Below, in pieces: positions 33,767 to 42,516 of a stretch of DNA of 64,000 nucleotides. The position numbers were made by a program, and so were the translations under genes. Below the pieces are notes generated by a model that made no database searches, was not told where the DNA came from, and saw nothing but the letters and a program-made list of their open reading frames with translations. Location of the stretch: the NCBI RefSeq assembly GCF_900497695.1, contig NZ_UIDD01000006.1, positions 430,254 to 494,253 on the forward strand, given 5' to 3'. Position 1 is the stretch's first letter. Each line of letters begins with the position of its first letter. This DNA comes from Pseudomonas wadenswilerensis. Its GTDB lineage: Bacteria; Pseudomonadota; Gammaproteobacteria; Pseudomonadales; Pseudomonadaceae.

Positions 33767-35050
33767 TTAGAAGCCCAGACGATCGCGCAGGCTGTAGTAC
33801 CAGGCGCCCAGGGCGCTGAACGGTACGCGCAGCAGTTGGCCACCTGGGAACGGGTAGTGCGGCAGCTCGGCGAAGGCATCGAAACGTTCGGCCTGGCCAC
33901 GCAGGGCCTCGGCCAGCACCTTGCCCGCCAGGTGGGTGTAGGTAACGCCGTGGCCACTGCAGCCCTGGGAGTAATAGATGTTGTCGCCCAGGCGACCCAC
34001 TTGCGGCAGGCGCGACAGGGTCAGCAGGAAGTTGCCGGTCCAGGCGTAATCGATCTTCACGTCCTTGAGCTGCGGGAAGGCCTTGAGCATTTTCGGGCGG
34101 ATGATCGCTTCGATGTTGGCCGGGTCACGGGCGCCGTACACCACGCCACCGCCGAAGATCAGGCGCTTGTCGCCGGTCAGGCGGTAGTAGTCGAGCAGGT
34201 AGTTGCAGTCTTCGACGCAGTAGTCTTGCGGCAGCAGGCTGCGCGCCAGGTCTTCGCTCAGTGGCTCGGTGGTGATCACCTGGGTGCCGCAGGGCATCGA
34301 CTTGGCCGCCAGCTCCGGCACCAGGCCGCCGAGGTAGGCGTTACCGGCAACGATGATGAACTTGGCGCGCACTTTACCTTGTGGGGTGTGCACTACCGGG
34401 TTGGCGCCGCGCTCGATGCGGATGGCCGGCGATTGCTCGTAGATCTTGCCGCCCAGCGACTCGACCGCGGCGGCTTCGCCCAGGGCCAGGTTCAGCGGGT
34501 GGATGTGGCCGCCGCTCATGTCGAGCATGCCGCCGATATATTGGTCGCAGTCGACCACTTCACGGATGCGCTTCTGGTCCATCAGCTCCAGCTGGGTGTG
34601 GCCGAAGCGTTCCCACAGGCGCTTTTGCGATTCCAGGTGGCCCATCTGCTTGGGTGTCAGGGCGGCGAATACGCCACCGTCCTTGAGGTCGCACTGGATG
34701 TTGTATTTGGCCACGCGCTCACGGATGATGCGCCCGCCCTCGAAGGCCATGTGGCCCAGCAGTTGCGCCTGCTTGGGGCCGACGGTGCGTTCGATGACGT
34801 CGATGTCGCGGCTATAGCTGTTGACGATCTGCCCGCCGTTACGGCCCGAGGCGCCGAAGCCGACCTTGGCGGCTTCCAGCACGGTGACCTTGAAGCCGCT
34901 TTCAAGCAGGAACAGGGCGCTGGACAAGCCGGTGTAGCCGGCGCCGATCACGCAGACATCGGTCTGTACCTCTTCCTGCAGCGCCGGGCGCGGCGGAACC
35001 GGATTGGCCGATGCGGCGTAGTAGGACTGAGGGTAGGGGGTATTGGCCAT
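33767..35050 (-). CDS. FAD-dependent oxidoreductase, PuuB/PauB-like
   Basis: A 427-aa DAO-family flavoenzyme. The dinucleotide fold is VCVIGAGYTGLSSALFLLES (GxGxxG at 36-41), followed by GFGASGRNGGQI. Length and motifs fit gamma-glutamylputrescine oxidase PuuB/PauB, which oxidises the amine in putrescine breakdown. Pseudomonads have several copies with separate substrates, so I give no symbol. ATG 35050 (MANTPYPQSYYA) with AGAGG upstream. Confidence 0.88.
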   Translation of the reverse strand: MANTPYPQSYYAASANPVPPRPALQEEVQTDVCVIGAGYTGLSSALFLLESGFKVTVLEAAKVGFGASGRNGGQIVNSYSRDIDVIERTVGPKQAQLLGHMAFEGGRIIRERVAKYNIQCDLKDGGVFAALTPKQMGHLESQKRLWERFGHTQLELMDQKRIREVVDCDQYIGGMLDMSGGHIHPLNLALGEAAAVESLGGKIYEQSPAIRIERGANPVVHTPQGKVRAKFIIVAGNAYLGGLVPELAAKSMPCGTQVITTEPLSEDLARSLLPQDYCVEDCNYLLDYYRLTGDKRLIFGGGVVYGARDPANIEAIIRPKMLKAFPQLKDVKIDYAWTGNFLLTLSRLPQVGRLGDNIYYSQGCSGHGVTYTHLAGKVLAEALRGQAERFDAFAELPHYPFPGGQLLRVPFSALGAWYYSLRDRLGF

Positions 35051-35196
35051 GCTGCGAAACCTCTGTTTTATATTTTTTACGACTGTACCGATGCTATCAA
35101 TAATAATAAACACCCGCTAGTCGTGTGTTGAAAATCCTTTACCCCGGGTTTTCGCAAATACTTTTGTTATTCAGTGGCTTAGCGTTAAAAAAAGAG

Positions 35197-35224
35197 TTGA
35201 CACTGTTCGGCGATTGCGTAGAAT
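35197..35224 (+). promoter_or_regulatory. tRNA-Val promoter 1
   Basis: TTGACA and TAGAAT with a 16-base spacer, followed by a G+C-rich discriminator (GCGCCCCAC), the design of stringently controlled stable RNA promoters. Confidence 0.85.
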
Positions 35225-35236
35225 GCGCCCCACAGC

Positions 35237-35313
35237 AGGCACATAGCTCAGTTGGTTAGAGCACCACCTTGACATGGTGGGGGTCGTTGGTTCGAGTCCA
35301 ATTGTGCCTACCA
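35237..35313 (+). tRNA. tRNA-Val(GAC), copy 1
   Basis: A full cloverleaf: acceptor AGGCACA / TGTGCCT, D stem GCTC / GAGC, anticodon stem CCACC / GGTGG with loop TTGACAT (anticodon GAC), T arm TTGG-TTCGAGT-CCAA, encoded CCA. 77 bases. Confidence 0.97.
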
Positions 35314-35344
35314 AATCAAATCCGCCCCTGCTGGCGGTACTGAA

Positions 35345-35373
35345 AAAGGCGATCCGAAAGGGTCGCCTTTTTT
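35345..35373 (+). terminator. tRNA-Val 1 terminator
   Basis: Stem AAAGGCGATCC / GGGTCGCCTTT with one G-T pair, loop GAAA, then T run. Confidence 0.88.
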
Positions 35374-35431
35374 GTTTGCGCGGTATTTTTGCTGGCAAAG
35401 CAAAGCTGCTGATTTTTTTATGAAATTTCGC

Positions 35432-35460
35432 TTTACGAAGGTTAAAGACCTGCGTATTAT
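35432..35460 (+). promoter_or_regulatory. tRNA-Val promoter 2
   Basis: TTTACG and TATTAT with a 17-base spacer, followed by the same GCGCCCCAC discriminator as promoter 1. Each tRNA copy therefore has its own promoter. Confidence 0.75.
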
Positions 35461-35472
35461 GCGCCCCACAGC

Positions 35473-35549
35473 AGGCACATAGCTCAGTTGGTTAGAGCAC
35501 CACCTTGACATGGTGGGGGTCGTTGGTTCGAATCCAATTGTGCCTACCA
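35473..35549 (+). tRNA. tRNA-Val(GAC), copy 2
   Basis: Identical to copy 1 except one base in the T loop (TTCGAAT against TTCGAGT). Anticodon GAC, encoded CCA. Confidence 0.97.
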
Positions 35550-35578
35550 AACAAATCCACACTGCTGTGTGGTAACAG

Positions 35579-35607
35579 AAAGGGCGATCCGCAAGGGTCG
35601 CCCTTTT
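35579..35607 (+). terminator. tRNA-Val 2 terminator
   Basis: Stem AAGGGCGATCC / GGGTCGCCCTT, loop GCAA, then five T. Confidence 0.88.
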
Positions 35608-35637
35608 TGCATTTCAGTCCCAAGGCTGGCCAATGCC

Positions 35638-35734
35638 CCTGTGGGAGCTGGCTTGCCAGCGATCGAGCGCGAAGCGGTCGCAATTCAGGCGGCAACCGCG
35701 CGGGCCTCATCGCTGGCAAGCCAGCTCCCACAGT
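35638..35734. repeat. REP inverted pair (BIME)
   Basis: CTGTGGGAGCTGGCTTGCC and its inverse GGCAAGCCAGCTCCCACAG over about 97 bases, between the tRNA block and the next gene. Confidence 0.9.
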
Positions 35735-35815
35735 GATCGCGATAAGCCGTCGATAGTAACCATTGCCCTGCCTGCAGATGCTAAAATCCGCCGCTTGCAT
35801 TCAGGAGATAGACGC

Positions 35816-36388
35816 GTGCGCAAAGTGGCGGTGGTAATGGCGGTGCTGGCTCTGGCCGGTTGCGAGAACGAAGTCGAAGGCGTGCACAAGCAGGTGGCCG
35901 AACACCTGCAGAACCCCAAGACAGCCAAGTTCGCCAACGTGCGATTCGACCAGCAAGGCATTATCTGCGGCCAGGTGCGTGGTAAGGATGACGCTGGCGT
36001 CTTCGTGCCGTATCGCAGCTACGTGGCGATCAAGCAGGCCGGCGGCGACTATCAGCTCATTATTGCCGACCAGGGCAGCAACCTGGCCATTCGCGAAAAA
36101 TGCGGCGGCGCCGACCTGCAGCGCGCCGCCGACGCCGCCGCTGACCAGCCAGCGCCGCAGGGCTGGGATGTCGAGATCGTCCAGGGGGCGAACATGGGCG
36201 CCTTGAGCGACATGACCGCCCGCCTGATCGAAAAGCAGATCCCGTCCTCGGTGGTCTACCGCAACGGCAAGCCGGTGGTGCTGCTCGGCCCTTATCCCGA
36301 CAAGGTTCAAGCGCAAGCGCAGCAAGCCGACGTCATGGCCCGCCTGGGCACCGACTCGATCGTCATCCAGCACGACGCCCCGCGCTAG
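35816..36388 (+). CDS. SPOR-like lipoprotein, 190 aa
   Basis: GTG 35816 with CAGGAG upstream. Signal ends LALAGC (C16). The middle is a small domain seen in many proteobacteria (VRFDQQGIICGQVRGKDDAG). The last 75 residues (WDVEIVQGANMGAL, then RNGKPVVLLGPYPDKVQAQA) look like a SPOR domain, which binds denuded glycan strands of septal peptidoglycan. The periplasmic or outer membrane location is inferred from the lipobox. The longer frame to 35633 crosses the REP. Confidence 0.75.
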   Translation: MRKVAVVMAVLALAGCENEVEGVHKQVAEHLQNPKTAKFANVRFDQQGIICGQVRGKDDAGVFVPYRSYVAIKQAGGDYQLIIADQGSNLAIREKCGGADLQRAADAAADQPAPQGWDVEIVQGANMGALSDMTARLIEKQIPSSVVYRNGKPVVLLGPYPDKVQAQAQQADVMARLGTDSIVIQHDAPR

Positions 36389-36441
36389 CCAGCGGCTTCC
36401 CGGTCCTCGTACACTCACGGCTCTACGCAAGGAGAGCCGTC

Positions 36442-36957
36442 ATGAGTGATTCATCCGCCGCCATTACCCTGCAGCGTTGTACCGAACAGCATGTCGAGGG
36501 CCTGACCGCGCTGTACAACGACCCGCGGGTGGCGCGTCAGGTGCTGCAGATGCCTTACCAGTCACCGGAGATATGGCGCAAGCGACTGAGCCTGGACAAC
36601 GAACGGATGCTGTTTCTGGTGGCGCTGCACCAGGGCGAAGTCATCGGCAGTTGCTCGCTGGAGCAATACGCGCGTATCCGCCGTGCCCACTGTGGCGGTA
36701 TCGGCATGGGTGTGGCGCCAGCCTGGCAAGGCAAAGGTGTTGGCAGTCGCCTGCTGGAGGCGGTACTGGACGTGGCCGACAACTGGATGGGCCTGCAGCG
36801 CGTCGAGCTGACCGTGTACACCGACAATCATCCGGCGCTGGCCTTGTACAAACGCTTCGGCTTTACGGTTGAAGGTCAATTGATTGACTATGCTATGCGT
36901 GACGGTGAGTTGATCGATGTCTACAGCATGGCGCGTCTGCGACGACAGCCAGGCTGA
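36442..36957 (+). CDS. GNAT acetyltransferase, YhhY/AaaT-like
   Basis: A 171-aa acetyltransferase. IGMGVAPAWQGKGVGSRLLE is the acetyl-CoA loop and NWMGLQRVELTVYTDNHPAL, then YKRFGFTVEGQL, closely follow E. coli YhhY (AaaT), an L-amino acid N-acetyltransferase. GGAGAG upstream. The next gene follows after 13 bases. Confidence 0.88.
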   Translation: MSDSSAAITLQRCTEQHVEGLTALYNDPRVARQVLQMPYQSPEIWRKRLSLDNERMLFLVALHQGEVIGSCSLEQYARIRRAHCGGIGMGVAPAWQGKGVGSRLLEAVLDVADNWMGLQRVELTVYTDNHPALALYKRFGFTVEGQLIDYAMRDGELIDVYSMARLRRQPG

Positions 36958-36970
36958 GCAGGAGGGCCAT

Positions 36971-37396
36971 ATGTCTACGCTGGAGCGGGCCATTGCGGTT
37001 GCGGCGAGGGCACATGAAGGACAGCACGACAAAGGTGGGGCGGCCTATATCCTCCACCCGTTGCGGGTGATGCTGAGGGTGACGACGCCCGAGCAGCGCA
37101 TTGTCGCGGTGCTCCACGACGTGCTCGAGGATTCACCGATGACACTCTCCGACCTTGCTCGCGAAGGCTTCGCCCTGAAGATCCTTGCGGCGGTGCAGGC
37201 GCTGAGCCGGCGAGATGACGAAAGCTACGAGGCCTTCGTTGTGCGGGTAGGCGATGACCCGCTGGCGCGGGTGGTCAAGCTGGCTGACCTTGCCGACAAC
37301 AGCGACCTGTCGCGCATCAGTATCCCCAGCCCTGAAGACATTGCCCGCCTGGCCCGTTACCAGCAGGCCAGCGCCTACCTGCAGGCGCTGGCCTGA
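36971..37396 (+). CDS. HD-domain phosphohydrolase, MESH1-like
   Basis: A 141-aa single-domain HD protein. AHEGQHDKGGAAYILHPLRV (H16, H29), VLHDVLEDS (H49-D50, D54) is the pattern of the RelA/SpoT hydrolase domain and small MESH1-like hydrolases. It might degrade (p)ppGpp or another nucleotide. It lacks synthetase and regulatory domains. GGAGGG before ATG 36971. Confidence 0.82.
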   Translation: MSTLERAIAVAARAHEGQHDKGGAAYILHPLRVMLRVTTPEQRIVAVLHDVLEDSPMTLSDLAREGFALKILAAVQALSRRDDESYEAFVVRVGDDPLARVVKLADLADNSDLSRISIPSPEDIARLARYQQASAYLQALA

Positions 37397-37399
37397 GCC

Positions 37400-38092
37400 T
37401 CAACCGCAGGCGCTGAGGTTCACGGGTCCGACGAACTCATTGCCATGGCCCATCACGCAGGCCACTCGCTGGTTGCGCTGGCGCTCCCAGGGCTGCGGCG
37501 GGTAGGTCTTGTTCCAGGCTTCGTACAGCTGGCGGTCCTGCTTGGACAGCTTGAGGCTGTACTGCTTGCTCATATAGAAGTAGGTGCGCGCGATCATCCC
37601 GCGAATCGACGGCCGCGGCATGACCTTCTTGGCCTTGAAGTCCACCTGGGTCAGGCACGAGCCGTATTGCCCGCGCTGCTCGGGCAGCCAGCCGAAACTG
37701 AAGTTGCTGCGATCGCCATTGACCTCGCCAATGCTCGGCACCAGGTTGTGCAGGTCGGCCTCGGCGCGCTGGTAGACCTTGTCATTGCGCGAGCAGTTCT
37801 TGCGCCCACCGCTTTGCCAGCATTGACGCTGATGGCCGATATGCCAGGCCGGGACGATATGCTCCCACTCGATGCGCGAGGCGCGGTTGGCATTCTTGCG
37901 CGGCACATAACCGCAGGCATTCAAATCGACCTTGTTGCCGTTGTACTTGCAGCCGCAGTAGAACTCGGTGGACTGCGGCGCGTACAGGCGCCAGGCGACC
38001 TTCTTGGCTTCGTTGAAGGTGCGCGGTGCATCGGCGTGGGCGGTGGTGACACTGAACAACAGACAAGCTACTGCAAAAACCGGAAATCTCAT
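37400..38092 (-). CDS. endA: Endonuclease I, EndA
   Basis: A 230-aa exported nuclease with a signal peptide cut after about residue 20 (TTAHA). The beta-beta-alpha metal nuclease motif is RIEWEHIVPAWHIG (H78) with DLHNLVPSIGEVNGDRSN (N116, N125, N130) binding Mg2+. Cysteines are many, as expected for a periplasmic DNase. Only 6 bases separate it from the small gene upstream, which has a LexA box, so endA is probably in the same SOS-controlled unit. Confidence 0.93.
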   Translation of the reverse strand: MRFPVFAVACLLFSVTTAHADAPRTFNEAKKVAWRLYAPQSTEFYCGCKYNGNKVDLNACGYVPRKNANRASRIEWEHIVPAWHIGHQRQCWQSGGRKNCSRNDKVYQRAEADLHNLVPSIGEVNGDRSNFSFGWLPEQRGQYGSCLTQVDFKAKKVMPRPSIRGMIARTYFYMSKQYSLKLSKQDRQLYEAWNKTYPPQPWERQRNQRVACVMGHGNEFVGPVNLSACG

Positions 38093-38098
38093 GCGCTT

Positions 38099-38338
38099 TC
38101 AATCTTCCTTCGGCACAACCCAGAAAATCTGCACGCCACCGTCATCGCGGTAGGCGAGGGTGACGTTGTCGTTCTCGGCGATTTCGTCGAGCAGGGTGGC
38201 CCAGTCTTCAGGCGATTCGTGCTCCAGGCGGAAGATCAGTGCGGCCCGGGCTTTTTGCGCAGTGGGGGAATTGATGATTTTCTGGATGCGGGTGCCCAGT
38301 TGCTCGTAACTGCTGGCAGGGGCGGAAGTGGTGGCCAC
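38099..38338 (-). CDS. Small LexA-box gene, 79 aa
   Basis: GTG start at 38338 with AAAGGA upstream. The product (SSYEQLGTRIQKIINSPTAQ, then LAYRDDGGVQIFWVVPKED) is soluble with an acidic middle. I do not recognise the family. A perfect LexA box lies 18 bases upstream of the start, so it should be induced by DNA damage, together with endA. Confidence 0.75.
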   Translation of the reverse strand: MATTSAPASSYEQLGTRIQKIINSPTAQKARAALIFRLEHESPEDWATLLDEIAENDNVTLAYRDDGGVQIFWVVPKED

Positions 38339-38356
38339 GAAGCGTTCCTTTTTTAG

Positions 38357-38372
38357 CTGTATGCGCATACAG
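38357..38372 (-). promoter_or_regulatory. LexA box
   Basis: CTGTATGCGCATACAG is a perfect 16-bp palindrome matching CTGT-N8-ACAG, the SOS box of gammaproteobacteria, placed in the 5' region of the 79-aa gene and endA. Confidence 0.88.
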
Positions 38373-38488
38373 TATTTTACTGTAAGCAATTTCGCAACAG
38401 CTCGTCGGTGAAAGAGCGCATGTGACCGCAAACCGCGCGGTTTGCTGCGGTCTGTTTAAAGTATTTTTTGCGAGGGTAGGGGAAGCAG

Positions 38489-38516
38489 GCTTGCCCGTCC
38501 TACAGGGCGGGCAAGC
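38489..38516. terminator. Inverted repeat downstream of ansB
   Basis: Stem GCTTGCCCG / CGGGCAAGC with a further CCT/AGG inside. There is no T run on either side, so it may be a Rho-assisted stop or mRNA 3' end stabiliser for ansB. Confidence 0.5.
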
Positions 38517-38533
38517 ACTTGGGGGTTACTCGA

Positions 38534-39706
<1,173 letters not shown>

Positions 39707-39772
39707 TCATCTTCAATCTATTGATTTTCATGGGCTTTGCGGGCTTTGCGAAACACCGGCAAAGCATTTTTC

Positions 39773-39790
39773 TATTCGGAATTCCGAATA
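39773..39790. promoter_or_regulatory. 18-bp perfect palindrome between ansB and rbsB
   Basis: TATTCGGAATTCCGAATA is fully symmetric. It lies 151 bases from the ansB start and 84 bases upstream of the rbs -35 box. An operator for an unidentified dimeric regulator, probably of ansB. The rest of the 335-base gap holds tandem GGGCTTTGC units (39732-39749) and the rbs promoter. Confidence 0.6.
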
Positions 39791-39873
39791 TTGTGTACAA
39801 GAGGTGTTCGGTTTTCCGGTTGTTTTGAGGATAATTCCTACGCGCACTTTCCAAATGGTCTCCGGCGGTGGAT

Positions 39874-39902
39874 TTGACAAAATTTGGTTACATTCCCATA
39901 GT
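39874..39902 (+). promoter_or_regulatory. rbs operon promoter
   Basis: -35 TTGACA, 17-base spacer, -10 CATAGT. Expected start near 39909, at the edge of the operator. Confidence 0.82.
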
Positions 39903-39909
39903 GGCTCAA

Positions 39910-39923
39910 CGCAAACGTTTGCG
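39910..39923. promoter_or_regulatory. RbsR operator
   Basis: CGCAAACGTTTGCG, a perfect 14-bp palindrome with the central CG typical of LacI-family operators. It covers the expected transcription start, so RbsR bound here would block initiation. Confidence 0.85.
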
Positions 39924-39957
39924 ACCCGATAAAAATCATAAGATCCGGAGTAAACCC

Positions 39958-40914
39958 ATGAAGCTGCCCTTTGCTGGACGCCTGCTGGCGGTCGCCGTAC
40001 TTTCCTCGCTGTCCCTCGCTACCCCTTTTTCCCAAGCCCTGGCCGATGAAGCCAAGCCCAAAGTCGCGCTGGTGATGAAGTCGCTCGCCAACGAATTCTT
40101 CCGGACCATGGAAGATGGCGCCAAGGCCTATCAGAAAGATCACGCCAATGACTTCGACCTGGTGTCCAACGGCATCAAGGACGAGACCGATGCCGGCAAC
40201 CAGATCCGCATCGTCGAGCAGATGATCGTCTCCGGGGTCAATGCCCTGGTCATCGCCCCGGCCGACTCCAAGGCCCTGGTGCCCGTGGTGAAAAAGGCCA
40301 TGGACGCGGGTATCACCGTGATCAACATCGACAACCGCCTCGACCCCGAGGTGCTCAAGAGCAAGAACCTCAGCGTGCCGTTCGTGGGCCCCGACAACCG
40401 CAAGGGCGCACGCCTGGTAGGTGAGTACCTGGCCACGCAGAAGCTCAAGGCCGGTGACCAGGTCGCCATCATTGAAGGCGTCTCGACCACCACCAACGCC
40501 CAGCAGCGCACCGCAGGCTTCAAGGATGCGATGGAAGCGGCGCAGATCAAGGTCGTCTCGGTGCAGTCGGGCGACTGGGAAATTGCCAAGGGCAACGCCG
40601 TGGCGGCCTCCCTGCTCAACGCCAATCCTGACCTCAAGGCGCTGCTGGCCGGCAACGACAGCATGGCCCTGGGCGCTGTTTCAGCCGTGCGCGCAGCGGG
40701 GAAGGCCGGGCAGGTGCAAGTGGTTGGCTACGACAACATCAATGCGATCAAACCGATGCTCAAAGACGGCCGCGTGCTCGCCACCGCCGACCAGTACGCC
40801 GCCAAGCAGGCGGTGTTCGGCATCGAGGCGGCGCTGAAGATGCTCAAGGGCGAGAAAACCGATGTCGACGCCGACAACGTCATCCAGACGCCGGTCGAGC
40901 TGGTCACCCAATAA
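39958..40914 (+). CDS. rbsB: Ribose ABC transporter, periplasmic binding protein
   Basis: A 318-aa binding protein. Signal peptide to about residue 30 (SQALADEA). PKVALVMKSLANEFFRTMED and VVGYDNINAIKPML are typical of RbsB. It delivers ribose to RbsAC. CGGAG before ATG 39958. The in-frame region upstream overlaps the operator. A hairpin after the stop (near 40932-40950) may keep rbsB mRNA more abundant than the rest. Confidence 0.93.
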   Translation: MKLPFAGRLLAVAVLSSLSLATPFSQALADEAKPKVALVMKSLANEFFRTMEDGAKAYQKDHANDFDLVSNGIKDETDAGNQIRIVEQMIVSGVNALVIAPADSKALVPVVKKAMDAGITVINIDNRLDPEVLKSKNLSVPFVGPDNRKGARLVGEYLATQKLKAGDQVAIIEGVSTTTNAQQRTAGFKDAMEAAQIKVVSVQSGDWEIAKGNAVAASLLNANPDLKALLAGNDSMALGAVSAVRAAGKAGQVQVVGYDNINAIKPMLKDGRVLATADQYAAKQAVFGIEAALKMLKGEKTDVDADNVIQTPVELVTQ

Positions 40915-40965
40915 GTAGTCGCACTATGGGTGCCCGTCGTGCGGCGGGCGCCAGGAGAACAGGCA

Positions 40966-42516
40966 ATGTCAGCGACTGCGGATGTCGTACTTTCAGTCAG
41001 CGCGATCGGCAAGACCTACGCCCAGCCGGTGCTCGGCGATATCGACCTGAGCCTGCGCCGGGGTGAAGTGCTGGCCCTGACCGGCGAAAACGGGGCGGGC
41101 AAGAGCACCCTGTCGAAGATCATCGGCGGCCTCGAAGTGCCCACCACCGGGCACATGCTCTATCAAGGCCAGCCTTATCTGCCGGGCAGCCGCGCTGCCG
41201 CCGAGCGGCTGGGCGTGCGCATGGTCATGCAGGAGCTCAACCTGCTGCCGACCCTGACCGTGGCCGAGAACCTGTTTCTCGACAATTTGCCCGGGCGCGC
41301 CGGCTGGATCAATCGCAAGCGCCTGCGCCAACTGGCGGTGGCGGCCATGGCCCAGGTTGGCCTGGACGCCATCGACCCGGATACCCCGGTCGGCGAGCTG
41401 GGCATCGGTCATCAGCAGATGGTCGAGATCGCCCGCAACCTGATCGGCGATTGTCATGTACTGATTTTTGATGAGCCCACGGCGATGCTCACCGCCCGCG
41501 AGGTGGAGCTGCTGTTCACCCAGATCGAGCGCCTGCAGCAGCGCGGCGTGGCCATCGTCTACATCTCCCATCGCCTCGAAGAGCTCAAGCGCATCGCCCA
41601 GCGCATTGCCGTGCTGCGTGATGGCAAGCTGGTGTGTGTCGAGCCGATGCAGCGTTACAACAGCGAGCAACTGGTCAACCTGATGGTCGGCCGCGAGCTG
41701 GGCGAGCATATCGATTTGGGCGTGCGCAACATCGGCGCGCCGATCCTCAAGGTCAACGGCCTCAGTCGCAGCGATAAGGTCAAGGATGTCTCGTTCGAGG
41801 TGCGCAGCGGCGAGATTTTCGGTATCTCCGGCCTGATCGGCGCCGGGCGCACCGAGTTGCTGCGGCTGATCTACGGCGCCGATAGCGCCGACAGTGGCAG
41901 CCTCGAGCTGGGCAAGCCCTTGCGCCCGGTGCGGGTCGATTCGCCCGTGGCCGCGGTGCGCCAGGGCATTGCCCTGATCACCGAAGACCGCAAGGGCGAA
42001 GGCCTGCTGCTGAGCCAGTCGATCAGCGCCAATATCGCCCTGGGCAACCTGCCGGCGATTTCCCGCGTTGGGGTGGTCAACAGTGGCGCCGAGCGCGAAC
42101 TGGCCGAACGCCAGATCGCCGCCATGCGTATCCGCAGTTCCAGCCCCGAGCAGGTGGTCGGCGAACTGTCGGGCGGCAACCAGCAAAAGGTGGTGATCGG
42201 CCGCTGGCTGGAGCGCGACTGTTCAGTGCTGCTGTTCGACGAACCGACCCGCGGCATCGACGTGGGCGCCAAGTTCGATATCTATGGCCTGTTGGCCGAA
42301 CTGGCGCGCCAGGGCAAGGCGCTGGTGGTGGTGTCCAGCGACCTGCGCGAGCTGATGCTGATTTGCGACCGCATCGGCGTGCTCAGCGCCGGGCGCCTGA
42401 TCGACACCTTCGAGCGCGACAGCTGGACCCAGGACCAACTACTGGCCGCAGCCTTTGCCGGCTATCAGAAACGTGATGCGTTGCTGCATGAAGCGGCACC
42501 CAGGACAACCCCATGA
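40966..42516 (+). CDS. rbsA: Ribose ABC transporter ATPase
   Basis: A 516-aa protein with two fused ABC domains. First: Walker A GENGAGKST (near residue 40), signature GIGHQQM in place of LSGGQ, Walker B VLIFDEPTAML. Second: degenerate Walker A GLIGAGRTE, signature LSGGNQQK, Walker B VLLFDEPTRGID. This is the usual sugar-importer arrangement in which one site is degenerate. ATG 40966 with AGGAG. Overlaps rbsC by ATGA. Confidence 0.94.
   Translation: MSATADVVLSVSAIGKTYAQPVLGDIDLSLRRGEVLALTGENGAGKSTLSKIIGGLEVPTTGHMLYQGQPYLPGSRAAAERLGVRMVMQELNLLPTLTVAENLFLDNLPGRAGWINRKRLRQLAVAAMAQVGLDAIDPDTPVGELGIGHQQMVEIARNLIGDCHVLIFDEPTAMLTAREVELLFTQIERLQQRGVAIVYISHRLEELKRIAQRIAVLRDGKLVCVEPMQRYNSEQLVNLMVGRELGEHIDLGVRNIGAPILKVNGLSRSDKVKDVSFEVRSGEIFGISGLIGAGRTELLRLIYGADSADSGSLELGKPLRPVRVDSPVAAVRQGIALITEDRKGEGLLLSQSISANIALGNLPAISRVGVVNSGAERELAERQIAAMRIRSSSPEQVVGELSGGNQQKVVIGRWLERDCSVLLFDEPTRGIDVGAKFDIYGLLAELARQGKALVVVSSDLRELMLICDRIGVLSAGRLIDTFERDSWTQDQLLAAAFAGYQKRDALLHEAAPRTTP

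Noticed and set aside
33680..35131. 483-codon plus-strand ORF
   Set aside because: Antisense of the PuuB-like gene.
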